Shown here one piece after another: positions 1-10,400 of a stretch of 64,000 nucleotides of DNA; within the stretch, counting starts at the first letter, position 1, and the number at the start of each line of letters is the position of its first letter. The notes beneath the pieces were generated by a model, which had not been told where the DNA came from, made no database searches, and saw nothing but the letters and a program-made list of their open reading frames with translations. The position numbers and the translations under genes were made by a program. The DNA comes from Flavobacterium pallidum (GTDB taxonomy: Bacteria > Bacteroidota > Bacteroidia > Flavobacteriales > Flavobacteriaceae), in NCBI RefSeq assembly GCF_003097535.1, contig NZ_CP029187.1:186001-250000 (forward strand). Direction: 5' to 3'.

Positions 1-502
1 TTTCCCTGACAATATTGCCCTTCTGCCTGATTTCGCTGCTTACAGGCGTTTTTGCCGCAATGGGCGACTGTTGCCCTGAATATTTGTAGTTAATCGCAGA
101 AACGGATTCAAAAGCATGCGTTAAGGCATCTGCATAGGCTTCGTTGAAATCTTTTTTCTTACTGACTCCCTGAGTGCTTTTAAAAACGACTACGTTTTGG
201 CAATCTTTGAAAATGACAATCAATTTCGTTGCAAACATGGAATTGTCCCGGTCGATATCAATAAAAAGATTATCACAACGGTTTGAAGCCGCAGTTTCAG
301 GAAGTATTTCGTTATCATAAAATGTCTTAAAACCGATTTCGTTCAGTTTCATTTTAGCGATCGTACTCACACGATATTGATTTTCCTTTGACATCCAATC
401 GAATTTTACCGGTACAATGGCGTTTTGGAAATCATTGATACTTTTCTGGGCAGAAGCCAAAAAAGAAACAAAAAAGAGGATAAGGTAAAGTGGTTTTTTC
501 AT
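1..502 (-). CDS. Secreted protein of unknown function (3' end cut by window)
   Basis: The minus-strand frame is open from an ATG at 502 to base 1, so the C-terminus lies outside the window. The visible 167 residues start with a signal peptide (MKKPLYLILFFVSFLASAQ), so the protein is exported. The mature part contains the stretch CDNLFIDIDRDNSMF and one further cysteine, with no catalytic motif I recognise. Only three bases separate its start from the stop of the HAD phosphatase gene upstream, so the two are probably co-transcribed. I do not recognise the family and assign no function. Confidence 0.8.
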   Translation of the reverse strand, partial: MKKPLYLILFFVSFLASAQKSINDFQNAIVPVKFDWMSKENQYRVSTIAKMKLNEIGFKTFYDNEILPETAASNRCDNLFIDIDRDNSMFATKLIVIFKDCQNVVVFKSTQGVSKKKDFNEAYADALTHAFESVSAINYKYSGQQSPIAAKTPVSSEIRQKGNIVRE

Positions 503-505
503 GGT

Positions 506-1192
506 TTAAAGATATTCTTTTAAGTGTATCAGATGTGCTACACATTTAATATTTTCAGTTGTTGCAGGCTTTTCAGGATTAAAAAGTATGGCATCCATCC
601 CGCAGTTTATCGCGCCCAATACATCGGCTTCAAGATTATCGCCGATCATGATGCAGTTTTCCTTCTGGACATTAGCCTGTTTAAGCGCATATTCAAATAT
701 CTGCGGATGCGGCTTCTTTACTCCTGCCGTTTCAGAATTTGTTATCGTACGGAAATAATGATGGATATTCGAATTCCTGAGTTTGTTGCCCTGGACTTCG
801 TGGAATCCGTTTGTAATGATATGAAGCCGGTATTTTTTACTTAAGTATTCCAGAATTTCCTCAGTCCCTTCAAATAAATGGTTGAACTGCGGCAGGTATT
901 GGATGTATTCTACAGATAAGATGTTGATCATATCATCTACGATCTCATACCCCAATTGGTCGAAAGCCTCTTTGAGGCGGCCATAGCGCAGTTGATCCTG
1001 CGTAATCTTATCATATTGATACAACTCCCAATATTTCAGGTTGATCGGGATGTATATTAAAAGAAAATCCTCCAGATTAACATCAATGCCATATTTCATG
1101 AACACTTCCCTGAACGCCAGCGCCGAATTTTTCTCAAAATCCCACAGCGTATGGTCAAGGTCAAAAAAGATGTCGGATACTTTAACTTCCAT
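506..1192 (-). CDS. YjjG-family HAD hydrolase (noncanonical pyrimidine nucleotidase type)
   Basis: This 228-residue cytoplasmic protein has all HAD motifs in order. Motif I is DLDHTLWDF with nucleophile D11 and acid D13. Motif II is ITNGF near 125, motif III is the lysine in KKPHPQIF near 158, and motif IV is IGDNLEAD near 183. The form DLDHTLWDF followed by a helical cap is typical of the YjjG/YfnB group, which removes phosphate from nucleoside monophosphates, including damaged pyrimidines. Length fits the family. The substrate is inferred from family membership. The stop lies three bases before the start of the secreted protein at 1-502. Confidence 0.85.
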   Translation of the reverse strand: MEVKVSDIFFDLDHTLWDFEKNSALAFREVFMKYGIDVNLEDFLLIYIPINLKYWELYQYDKITQDQLRYGRLKEAFDQLGYEIVDDMINILSVEYIQYLPQFNHLFEGTEEILEYLSKKYRLHIITNGFHEVQGNKLRNSNIHHYFRTITNSETAGVKKPHPQIFEYALKQANVQKENCIMIGDNLEADVLGAINCGMDAILFNPEKPATTENIKCVAHLIHLKEYL

Positions 1193-1245
1193 AAATTGAT
1201 ATTGTTTACAAATGTCGGAAAGTTATTCAATCAGGCAATGCCTTT

Positions 1246-1941
1246 TTACAAAATACCCGCATCGACAAAACTGTAATAATTACTTTCTGTGACAATAAGG
1301 TGGTCGAGTACTTTGATATCAAGGTTTTCGCCTGCCGAAACCAGTTTCCTTGTAATCGATTTGTCAGCATCACTCGCTATCAATGTTCCTGACGGATGAT
1401 TGTGACAAAGGATGATGGCTGTTGCGCCAAATTCAAGCGCATGCTTGTATACCAGCCTGACGTCGACTAGAGTCCCTGTGATGCCGCCTTTACTGAGTTG
1501 GCGTTTTGTAATGACCTTATTGGAATTATTGAGATAAATGACCCAAAATTCTTCATGTGGCAATTCGCCGATTATGGGATGCATCATTTCAAAAATCGAA
1601 CGGCTTGAAAGTACTTTTTCTGCCGCAGGGGCATCAGTTATCTTTCTTCTGCGTGCCAATTCGAGCGCGGCAATGATAGCAATGGCTTTTGCTTCACCGA
1701 TTCCTTTAAAAAGCATCAATTGTTGCAATGATAGTTTTGACAACTGATTGAGGTTGTTTCCGGAAGCGGCGAGGATGCGTTTGCTGAGATCGACGGCAGT
1801 TTCATTCCGGCTTCCTGAACCGATAAGGATTGCGATGAGCTCTGCATCGCTAACGGCAGCTTTTCCTTTGAGCATTAATTTTTCGCGTGGTTTGTCATCT
1901 TCAGACCAACTGCGTATTGGAAATGGGGCATTTTCAGACAT
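1246..1941 (-). CDS. radC: RadC family JAB/MPN+ domain protein
   Basis: This 231-residue protein has an N-terminal helix-hairpin-helix part (LFKGIGEAKAIAI, 78-90) and a C-terminal JAB/MPN domain. The zinc motif is H180-N-H182-P-S-G followed by D191, with a candidate glutamate at EEFWVIYLN (130-138). Family members were once linked to DNA repair, but the real function is unsettled, so only the fold is certain. Full length compared with other chromosomal RadC proteins. The gene sits alone between the HAD phosphatase and mpl on the same strand, with about 50 bp on either side. Confidence 0.88.
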   Translation of the reverse strand: MSENAPFPIRSWSEDDKPREKLMLKGKAAVSDAELIAILIGSGSRNETAVDLSKRILAASGNNLNQLSKLSLQQLMLFKGIGEAKAIAIIAALELARRRKITDAPAAEKVLSSRSIFEMMHPIIGELPHEEFWVIYLNNSNKVITKRQLSKGGITGTLVDVRLVYKHALEFGATAIILCHNHPSGTLIASDADKSITRKLVSAGENLDIKVLDHLIVTESNYYSFVDAGIL

Positions 1942-1995
1942 GTTGCATGGCGTTTATTCCTGCAATGTAACGAAAATGCTTTAATTTCCTGATGA

Positions 1996-3357
1996 TTATT
2001 GCATCAATTCTTTGATATCGTCGAAATGAAGTCCGCCGTAATTACCCGAACTCATCAGCAACAGTGCTATACTTTGCGTATCAAATTTCAGATGGAAAAG
2101 ATATTCCCTGAATGCTTCGGGATTGGTGTAAATGATCAGGTCATTCCGGTTGAAAGCTGCGCCAATCTGGTCGGCAGTGATCTCATCGAGCTGCTTGATT
2201 TTCACGGCATCGGGAGAATAAAATACCACGGCGACATCGGCAGCTTCCAGCGCACCTTCATATTCTTTCAGGAATTCGGGATTAAGGCTGCTATACGTAT
2301 GGAGTTCAAGGCAGGCAATCAGTGTTCGATCCGGGTATTGTTCTTTTACGGCTTTAGTCGTTGCAGCCACTTTACTCGGCGAATGGGCAAAATCCTTATA
2401 AGCCACATTTCTTTTGTTTTCTGCAATCTTTTCAAGTCTTTTTGATGCCCCTTTGAAACTGGCAATTGCTTCATAAAAGTCGGCTTCATCGACACCCATA
2501 TTCTGGCAAATCCATTTCGCTCCGGCAAGATTGTTCAGGTTGTGCGCCCCAAAAACCTCGATGGGCATATTGCCTTCATTGGTGACCAGAAAGGTCGTGC
2601 CATCTTTTACAAAATAATCAGGTGTACTGTACGGTAATTTCCTGATAGGGTTTGTAGCCGCTTCAGCTATGCGTTTCACTTCGGGATCATTTTCATTATA
2701 TACCAAAATACCGCCGTTGGTAATCATACTGATAAAGACCTCAAATTGCTCAACGTAATTTTCATACGTCGGAAAAACATTGATATGATCCCAGGCGATT
2801 CCTGAAATCAGGGCAATATTAGGGTGGTATAAATGAAATTTCGGGCGACGGTCCATCGGTGATGAAAGGTATTCGTCTCCTTCAAGCACTATAAAGTCAT
2901 TGTACTCCGTCAGGTGGACCATATTGTCAAAGCCCTCAAGCTGGGCACCAACCATATAATCCACTTCGATATGATGGTAATGCATCACGTGCAGGATCAT
3001 GGAAGTGATGGTCGTTTTACCGTGTGAGCCGCCTATTACAACACGTGTCTTATTTTTGGATTGCTCATAAAGGAATTCAGGGTAAGAATAAATTTTCAGT
3101 CCTAATTCCTGTGCGCGAAGCAATTCGGGATTGTCGGCTTTTGCATGCATTCCTAAAATAATTGCATCGATATCAGCCGTGATTTTTGCCGGGAACCAAC
3201 CCAATTCCTCAGGAAGAATACCTTTCTTTTTCAACCTGGTTCTGGAAGGCTCGAAGATGGCATCGTCACTTCCGGTAACCTGATATCCTTTATCATGTAA
3301 TGCCAGGGCAAGGTTATGCATGGCGCTGCCTCCAATGGCTATAAAATGTGTTCGCAT
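1996..3357 (-). CDS. mpl: UDP-N-acetylmuramate:L-alanyl-gamma-D-glutamyl-meso-diaminopimelate ligase (Mpl)
   Basis: This 453-residue Mur ligase attaches the recycled murein tripeptide to UDP-MurNAc in the cytoplasm. The N-terminal nucleotide-binding segment (HFIAIGGSAMHNLALAL) and the P-loop GGSHGKTT (109-116) are intact. The central SGIAWDHINVFPTYENY and the C-terminal LELHTYSSLNPEFL blocks match the ligase family. The start in GGSAMHNLA rather than the MurC form points to Mpl instead of MurC. The start codon overlaps the stop of the TPR gene upstream as TGATG, so translation of the two is probably coupled. Confidence 0.9.
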   Translation of the reverse strand: MRTHFIAIGGSAMHNLALALHDKGYQVTGSDDAIFEPSRTRLKKKGILPEELGWFPAKITADIDAIILGMHAKADNPELLRAQELGLKIYSYPEFLYEQSKNKTRVVIGGSHGKTTITSMILHVMHYHHIEVDYMVGAQLEGFDNMVHLTEYNDFIVLEGDEYLSSPMDRRPKFHLYHPNIALISGIAWDHINVFPTYENYVEQFEVFISMITNGGILVYNENDPEVKRIAEAATNPIRKLPYSTPDYFVKDGTTFLVTNEGNMPIEVFGAHNLNNLAGAKWICQNMGVDEADFYEAIASFKGASKRLEKIAENKRNVAYKDFAHSPSKVAATTKAVKEQYPDRTLIACLELHTYSSLNPEFLKEYEGALEAADVAVVFYSPDAVKIKQLDEITADQIGAAFNRNDLIIYTNPEAFREYLFHLKFDTQSIALLLMSSGNYGGLHFDDIKELMQ

Positions 3358-4055
3358 CAGGATTTATTTTTTTCGTTGTATTCGGCCAAAGCCAGTCTGG
3401 CCTTTTCAGGCTGGTTCATTTTATTTTTATACAAGTCGGCAAGTTTTTGGTAACACACTTTAGAGCTTCCCAATTCAATGGCTTTTCTGTATTGCTTTTC
3501 CGCTTCACCATATCTTTCAAAATATTCAGCAATATGGCCTTTTGACAGATAGCCGTCGATAGGTGAAATCTTCTTTAGCTGTTCAGAATAGGCAAGTGCT
3601 TTTTTTTCACTTCCGCCGATAATTCCCGGTAGTTGCAGGTAGAGTTCGATAAGTGCCCACCTTGCCTCAATATGTTTTGGGTCGAGCTTGATTGCTTTTT
3701 CAAAAGAACTGCGTATTTCTCCAATCATCCCGAGCGCTTTAAACTTATTGGATTCTTTGGCAATCATTCCTAATACCCCACCATATTTATAGATATAATT
3801 GGCTACTTTGGGTTGCAGTTGCTTTAGCTTTTTATAATAGGCTAATGCGGGTTTCCATTTTTTTTGTACTCCCTGTATATCCCCCAGATACTCCATAGCT
3901 TTGAAGTTATTTGGGTTATCTTTAAGCACTTTTTCAAATAATGCCTGTGATTGGGAATATTTTTGTTGCTGGAAAAAAACTTCGGCTTTCTCAAAATCAT
4001 TTTGGGAAAACGAAAAAAGGGGAATTAATAGAAAGAGTGAAAAAAAATATTTCAT
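3357..4055 (-). CDS. Exported tetratricopeptide repeat protein
   Basis: This 232-residue protein has a signal peptide (MKYFFSLFLLIPLFSFSQ) and then tandem TPR helices, for example KAEVFFQQQKYSQSQALF, PNNFKAMEYLGDIQGVQKKW and PKHIEARWALIELYLQLPG. It is predicted to be periplasmic and to mediate protein contacts. The partner is not evident from sequence. Its stop codon overlaps the mpl start by one base, which may only reflect co-transcription or may hint at a cell-wall role. No enzymatic motif is visible. Confidence 0.8.
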   Translation of the reverse strand: MKYFFSLFLLIPLFSFSQNDFEKAEVFFQQQKYSQSQALFEKVLKDNPNNFKAMEYLGDIQGVQKKWKPALAYYKKLKQLQPKVANYIYKYGGVLGMIAKESNKFKALGMIGEIRSSFEKAIKLDPKHIEARWALIELYLQLPGIIGGSEKKALAYSEQLKKISPIDGYLSKGHIAEYFERYGEAEKQYRKAIELGSSKVCYQKLADLYKNKMNQPEKARLALAEYNEKNKS

Positions 4056-4111
4056 TTTGCTCTGCTGATTTCCAAAAATAATAAAAATACTCGTATTGTC
4101 CCATTAAGATA

Positions 4112-4140
4112 TAAAAAAAGCCCGCTGTTTAGCGGGCTTT
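4112..4140 (-). terminator. Rho-independent terminator of the SusC/SusD operon
   Basis: A perfect stem AAAGCCCGCT / AGCGGGCTTT (4117-4126 and 4131-4140) with a GTTT loop is followed on the minus strand by a T-run (read from the A-run at 4112-4119). It lies 20 bp beyond the stop of the last SusCD operon gene at 4161. Confidence 0.85.
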
Positions 4141-4160
4141 AATATTCTGAAATATTTTGA

Positions 4161-5081
4161 TTATTCAGCTGGAATTGGAGAATAAATAGTCCTAACTGTA
4201 AACGGAGAATTAAAGACACCTTGATTCAACATAATATCAAATGTATTCGTACAAGCATTATAAGTACCTTTCCCACCAGGATACCTGTTAGGTGATGCAG
4301 GATCGTTAATACCTGCAACGTTAACTACATATGTACCACTAACTTTGTTCCCGGCACCATCTTTGTATACCACGTCAGTGATGGTAATAGTAGCTGGATA
4401 AGGCCTGTTCACATTCTGTCCAGACAAAGCCTGTACAAACGTCGGACCCCACGCAGAAGTCGTAGTAAATTGTAGAGGAGTTCCTGGTACAGTATTGAGC
4501 GTTTGTGTATATTCAGGACCTACGAAAGCTGGTGTTGGAGGAGTTCCTGGCAGATATTGAACCGAAGTACCTGCATACTGATAAGCAGGGCTTCCAAATG
4601 CACGCACCACTACTCGCTTTACAACTGGCTTAGAGTTGTCTGGCAAACCGATGGTAACCTGTGACTTGCTTGTCGTAGTCAGCGTTACATCGAACTCTAC
4701 TGTTTCAGCAAGACCTGCATCTGTGACATTAAGCACGATATTCTTAACCATCCTTCTACCTGTAATACCACCGTTTTCCTGATCATCAGCGGTAATTGTA
4801 ATGGAACCTGAACGCTCAGGAACAATTGCAGTAGAATTCCCTACTACATCGCTTAGCGTATAAGAAACATCAGTACCGTCTGAATTTACAGGCACGTACA
4901 ATTCTACAGGTATAGTGATCTCAGAAGTAGCTCCATAAACTATGCCTGCACAATCTTCTGAAAATTGCACCCACCCACCTGTTGGGTCAGCATCGAATCT
5001 TCCGTAATTCTTATCATTTTCATTACAAGAAGAAAGCAAAGCTACAGCACCTAAGAAAAATATATAAATGGATTTTTTCAT
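4161..5081 (-). CDS. SusCD-associated surface lipoprotein, unknown ligand
   Basis: This 306-residue protein has a lipoprotein signal (MKKSIYIFFLGAVALLSSC, lipid cysteine at 19). The body is rich in Thr, Val and Pro with beta-strand periodicity (for example VEFDVTLTTTSKSQVTIGLPDN), suggesting one or two Ig-like or Calx-beta-like sandwich domains. It is the last gene of the four-gene SusC/SusD operon, seven bases after the preceding lipoprotein, and is followed by a terminator. By position it resembles the SusE/SusF-type ligand-binding lipoproteins that hold substrate for the transporter. No sequence motif identifies the ligand. Confidence 0.7.
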   Translation of the reverse strand: MKKSIYIFFLGAVALLSSCNENDKNYGRFDADPTGGWVQFSEDCAGIVYGATSEITIPVELYVPVNSDGTDVSYTLSDVVGNSTAIVPERSGSITITADDQENGGITGRRMVKNIVLNVTDAGLAETVEFDVTLTTTSKSQVTIGLPDNSKPVVKRVVVRAFGSPAYQYAGTSVQYLPGTPPTPAFVGPEYTQTLNTVPGTPLQFTTTSAWGPTFVQALSGQNVNRPYPATITITDVVYKDGAGNKVSGTYVVNVAGINDPASPNRYPGGKGTYNACTNTFDIMLNQGVFNSPFTVRTIYSPIPAE

Positions 5082-5087
5082 TGTTTA

Positions 5088-5903
5088 TTATTGTTTTGTT
5101 AAAACTACATTACTCGCTCCGAAGCTTCCTGCCTGTACCCTAACCCTGAAGTTAAGCGTAATTTCACCAATACAAGCATTTACTGTACTTGCAGGCAAAG
5201 CCGAATCACTATCATCTACATACGCATTACCATATTGTGAATTCACGTAAAGGAAGTTTTCAAGATAAGGAGGATAAACAATCGTTGTATCGGTATCATC
5301 TGTTTCGTTAAAGAAGATTGAGGTAGTAGAGTTTGGATCAACATCCCAGATATTCCTCAAAACCAGCTCATTTGGCTGAGTCCCTGCCTGAGCCACAACG
5401 GTATAGTTGTATGGGCCAGGAGTTTCTACCGCAGCATACGTCCCAATAAACTCATCTCTAATCACTGGGCAAACCTGCTCAACACTGATAGAAACCCTGG
5501 AATCGAAAACAGTATTCTCATCAGCAGTGGTGAGTTCTAAAACCAAAAGCTTTGGATCAGCAGGCTCAATACCAACATCCTGACCAGTAATTGTAAATGT
5601 TCCATTATATGAACCGGCTGGAACTGTAAATGTAGCCGGAACATTATACATAGCCGGTAAGGCTGTAGTGGCATCTTCAACAACCGTAATGTTGAAAACC
5701 CTGTCGACATCAGAAATCTTACTTACTTTAACGCCTACATCGACACTGCCTGTAGCATCAACTTTAACAGGAAGTTTGTAAACCGCCGAGTTGAACGTTA
5801 ATAAGGTTTGATCTGAATCACTTCCGTTGTATACTGCAGTATCAGCTTCACCACACGAGGCGAAAAATACAGCAATAAACAATAATCTAAAAATTGTTTT
5901 CAT
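5088..5903 (-). CDS. SusCD-associated lipoprotein with Calx-beta-like domain
   Basis: This 271-residue protein has a short lipoprotein signal (MKTIFRLLFIAVFFASC, cysteine 17). Residues around 35-145 read like a Calx-beta or DUF1735/DUF4843-type beta-sandwich (VFNITVVEDATTALPAMY, FTVPAGSYNGTFTITG), followed by a second beta-rich region with two cysteines. It is the third gene of the operon, 11 bp after susD and 7 bp before the next lipoprotein. A role as an accessory binding lipoprotein of the SusC/SusD complex is inferred from position and signal. The domain label is from memory and was not searched. Confidence 0.7.
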   Translation of the reverse strand: MKTIFRLLFIAVFFASCGEADTAVYNGSDSDQTLLTFNSAVYKLPVKVDATGSVDVGVKVSKISDVDRVFNITVVEDATTALPAMYNVPATFTVPAGSYNGTFTITGQDVGIEPADPKLLVLELTTADENTVFDSRVSISVEQVCPVIRDEFIGTYAAVETPGPYNYTVVAQAGTQPNELVLRNIWDVDPNSTTSIFFNETDDTDTTIVYPPYLENFLYVNSQYGNAYVDDSDSALPASTVNACIGEITLNFRVRVQAGSFGASNVVLTKQ

Positions 5904-5914
5904 AACTTTTTTTT

Positions 5915-7453
5915 TTAATTAGTATAACCTGGATTTTGAGTAATGTTATTGTTACCATTTAATTCAGATTGAGGGATAGGCAAGGTAAACCTATGATCAT
6001 TGGCAAGAAGATCTTTAGGAGCTGCAAAAGTAGCGGCATCTGCGTCCAGACGGCTAACTCCAATATTCAATTCACCACCCAATCTTTTAAGGTCCAAATA
6101 ACGGTGTCCTTCAAAAGCAAATTCTTTACGCCTTTCAAGAAGGATTGCAGTTAAAGCCTGCTGAACGTTTCCAAATACTGGAGTTGGAGGCGCATCAGCA
6201 GTATAACGCGCATCGGTCAGTTGCTTAATAGAATTCGCTGCAGCAATAAGATTTCCTGCACGAGCCTCAGCTTCGGCCCTGATCAACAGGAACTCAGACG
6301 ATCTGAAAATTGGCACATCGTTTGCCAATGGTGTCAAAGCAGTACCCGGATATTTTGTGATAAGGTATACATCGTTACCATCAACATCCTGAGTCTTTGT
6401 GATATTAGTATCTCTCCTGATGTCATCGGACGAACCGTCACCATTCAAATCATACAAATCATACAATTGCTGGGAAGCCTCAAAGAAAGGATTACCGGCA
6501 AGGCTGACACCATTCGCATAATAATTAGCAGCTATGTCAGAATCAGCCGGACGCCTGATAAGCGAAAAAATTAATTCACCCGCTTCACCCGCTCCAAGTG
6601 ATCGTGAAAACATAGGTGTGTAAGTATCAGGCTGAGCCAAAGGGAAATCTCCTACCAATTCAGCAGAAAGTTGACCAGCAAGTACATAATCCCCTGAAAC
6701 CAGAGCCAACCTTGCCTGGATGGCTTTAATGGTATTTTTATTTATAAAATTCACGGATAAGTCACCTTGGTTAGCTTCTCCGATAAGGCTTGCTGCCTCT
6801 GCAAGATCCGCTTTGATGAAAGCCAAAACTTCCGCAACGGTATTTCTCTCCAATTGGTCTTCAATTGCAGGAACATGGTCCATAATGATTACTGACAAAT
6901 CAGAAGCATTGCTGTAATTAACGGTGTAATACTCGAATAAATCAAGATGGCTTAATGCCCTTAATGCAAGCAATTGCGCCTTGACCTTCATAGCGCTTGG
7001 AAAATCCTCAATAGCAACGTCCTCGCCACCCTCAATTTCCACTTCATCTTCAACAGGAAGATTTGGTGCAATCCTATCTAGCGCACGAAGCACCCTGTTC
7101 ACACTATTGATAGTGGAATAACGGCTTGACCATACTGATTCGGCCTGATTGGTTGTAGGGTCAATAATGAAATTATATTCTGTCGAGCCCTGTCCCAGAT
7201 TGTCGTGTCCCTTTCTGAGGTTATCTGTGAAAAGGTCGTTCAGCAGAATGGCATCTCCACTACCATTTCCACCAGCGTCAGGCGCATAGTTCGAATAGGC
7301 ACCATATAGACCTGATTGCAAATCGGCAACAGTCTGGAAAGCAGCCTCATCCCCTAATTCTGAATCCTGGATGATATCGGTTGCATCATTACAGGATACT
7401 GCACCAAACAGCAATAATAATAATCCTGTTTTAACTATTTTTTTCATTTTCAT
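5915..7453 (-). CDS. SusD/RagB family outer-membrane nutrient-binding lipoprotein
   Basis: This 512-residue lipoprotein has a signal ending LLFGAVSC (cysteine 21). It shows the SusD TPR-like architecture: early SVWSSRYSTINSVNRVLRAL, middle AQLLALRALSHLDLFEYYTV, and the diagnostic C-terminal blocks FRSSEFLLIRAEAEAR, LLERRKEFAFEGHRYLDLKR and LPIPQSELNGNNNITQNPGY. SusD proteins cap the SusC barrel and deliver oligomeric substrate. The gene follows susC by five bases. No glycoside hydrolase, lyase or peptidase is adjacent, so the substrate cannot be assigned. Confidence 0.93.
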   Translation of the reverse strand: MKMKKIVKTGLLLLLFGAVSCNDATDIIQDSELGDEAAFQTVADLQSGLYGAYSNYAPDAGGNGSGDAILLNDLFTDNLRKGHDNLGQGSTEYNFIIDPTTNQAESVWSSRYSTINSVNRVLRALDRIAPNLPVEDEVEIEGGEDVAIEDFPSAMKVKAQLLALRALSHLDLFEYYTVNYSNASDLSVIIMDHVPAIEDQLERNTVAEVLAFIKADLAEAASLIGEANQGDLSVNFINKNTIKAIQARLALVSGDYVLAGQLSAELVGDFPLAQPDTYTPMFSRSLGAGEAGELIFSLIRRPADSDIAANYYANGVSLAGNPFFEASQQLYDLYDLNGDGSSDDIRRDTNITKTQDVDGNDVYLITKYPGTALTPLANDVPIFRSSEFLLIRAEAEARAGNLIAAANSIKQLTDARYTADAPPTPVFGNVQQALTAILLERRKEFAFEGHRYLDLKRLGGELNIGVSRLDADAATFAAPKDLLANDHRFTLPIPQSELNGNNNITQNPGYTN

Positions 7454-7458
7454 TTTTT

Positions 7459-10400
7459 TTAAAAATTAATTGTAGCTCCTAGAGTAAAAATTTTCGGAGT
7501 TGGGTAGTTTCCGCGATCTGTAGTTCTGAATCCAGCCTCAGCATCCCAGCCTCTGTAAGAAGAAAAAGTAAGTAGGTTTTCTCCCTGGATAAAGAATTTT
7601 AAAGCCGTAAAAGGAGTCTTTTTCAATAAATCCTTATTGAATGTATATCCAAGAGAAACGTTACGCAAACGTAAGAATGAAGCATCTTCAAGATACCTGT
7701 CGGTAGAGTTGATATAATCAATACTATTGAACGGATTACCTACCCTTGGAACAGTTGTAATATCTCCAGGGTTTTGCCATGCCGTAAGCACGGAAGTTGA
7801 CCTGTTACCACCGTCAGAAATAGTACTTGTTTCCTCAACAGTACCCATATCCAGGTTATTCCTGTATACATCAGCTAACCAACTCCATTGGGTAGTAAAT
7901 TCAAAACCTTTGTACCCGATGTTTGTGCCAAAACCTCCCTGCCATACAGGGTAGACTGACTTACCGGTTTTCACCCTGTCAGCCTGAGACAATTGCTCAG
8001 TAAGGTCACCATCAGCATTAAGGAACAATGCATTACCATTTGCAGGGTTAACACCTGCATAACGAATTACATAAAACGAGCCTATTGCTTCACCTTCCAT
8101 TAAAGGCGCTGAAGAACCATCGTCAGCTATGCCTTCATAACTTTTAGGCAACTCCCTGATTTTGTTTTTGTTGTATGAAAAATTTCCGTTAACAGAAATA
8201 TTCCAGTCATTTTTATCGTATACAACATATTTAAGTGTAGCTTCGATACCCTTATTTTCCATAGCACCGATGTTCGCATCAATTTCACTAGTACCATTTA
8301 CCCATGAAATTGGTCTTTTCTGGAAAAGATCTGTAGTTACTTTACGGTAAACATCCACATTACCACTCAGCTTGTTTTTCCAAAGACCAAAATCAATACC
8401 GATGTTAGCTTGTGCCAAATCTTCCCATTGCAAATCCACGTTTCCAAGCTGAGAAGCAAAAGTAGAAGGATTACTGTTGTAACCTGCTCCCTGCGAATAC
8501 AAACTTCTTGTCAGGTTTAATGCACTGTATTGTGCATTCTGAATTCTCTGATTACCGGAAGTACCGTAAGATGCACGTAATTTAAGCATATTCAAAGCAG
8601 TCTTATCTTTAAGGAATGCTTCCTGGTCAATATTCCAGGCACCACCTAAAGACCAGAACGTACCCCATTTGTTATCATCAACAAAACGGAAAGAAGCATC
8701 ACGTCTTACACTAGCATTAAATACATATTTTGAATCATAATCATATTGTAAGTTTCCAAAATAAGAAAACAAACCTTCCTGTACCTTAAAAGAACCAATT
8801 GACGGAGTATAGATCTCCTGTCCAAGTTCGATTGTATTGACATTAACAAATGCAGCTCCTGTACCTACAATCCTTGGATCAAGACCTCTGGCCGTGAAAT
8901 TGATACCGCTGTAGTGCGCTTTGTTATATTCAACATAGGCAGTTACATCGATAGTGTGTTTGCCAAAAGTATTGTTGTAGTTCAGGCTTGTTGTATTATT
9001 AAACCTGAAATCCCTTGTAGAAGCCTCACTTTGAGTTCCTCCAAAATTCGTATTACTTTGACCTGTAATCTGGAATGGCCCAAGGATACTGTTAGGATGC
9101 AATATCTCCAATGTAGTATAATCAGAATAATCAACACCAAGCTGCACAGAAGCAGTCAGGTTTTTTGCAAAATTATAGCTTGCAGACAAAGACGTATACA
9201 ATTTGAATTCGTCCTCAACATCCGTATTCATTTTTGCAGAATTCAGCAATACATAAGGGATTTTATCAGCGGTAACAGCGTTATCATCACCAGGAGCAAT
9301 TCCTCCGTCACTCGTAACTGATCCATCAGCATCAAATGGCGAAAGATATGGAAGGCCTCTCAAAGCGGCCGAGAAAGGCGCAAAGAAAATAGCATTAGAT
9401 CCAGCTCCGTCAATACCGTTCGAACGTGAAAAGTTCGCAGAAATATTGAATGTATTATCAGCAGATTTTCCAGTAAAGTTATTCCTTGCACTGAAACGCT
9501 TGAAGTTGGTATTGATAAAAATACCTTCCTGCTCAAAATATCCTAACGACGTAAAATTAGAAGAGTTTTCAGAACCTGTACTGATAGAAAGGTCATGAGA
9601 TTGTGTAGTTCCTTTTCTGAAAAGGTAATCAGTCCAGTAAGTATTTGTCTGATTAGCAATTGCATCGATCTCAGCATCAGATAAGTTTCCTCCAACACCA
9701 CCACCATACTGCTGCTCTAATTTCAGCATTTGCCTTGAGTTCATCAATTCAATATTCAAACCCTGCAACTCCGTAACACCAAATTGCGAAGAGTACTTCA
9801 ATGTCATTTTATCACCATATTTCGCCTTTTTTGTAGTAATAACGATTACACCATTACCTCCTCTGTTACCATAAATAGAGGTGGCAGCAGCATCCTTAAG
9901 TACAGTAATAGTGCTGATATCATTTTGGTTGATACTTCTGAATCCATCTTCATCCACCGGTACACCGTCTACGACAAATAGCGGCTCAACATTACCATTA
10001 ATTGTACCAACACCACGTAGTATAATGGTACTATCAGCTCCTGGCTGACCACTTCCTGTAGAAATGTTCAAACCCGAAACTTGCCCCTGAAGGTTCTGGA
10101 TAACAGAAGCGTTAGCCCTTTCTTCAATTGCATCTATAGAAATAGTTGATACTGCTGTTGGGTTTTTTCTTTGAGTTGTAGATTTGTATCCCGTATTAAT
10201 TGTAACAATTTCCAGATCAGTCTGAGCCGGAACAAGTTTCACATCAATAGTACTGGAAGCACCAACTGTAATTGTTTGCGTTGCCATACTTACGTACGTA
10301 AACACTAACGACTGCCCCTGAGCAGCAACGATGGAATATTTACCATCGATATCTGTGTTGGCACCTTTGTTAGTTCCAGCTACAGTAACGGTAACGCCCG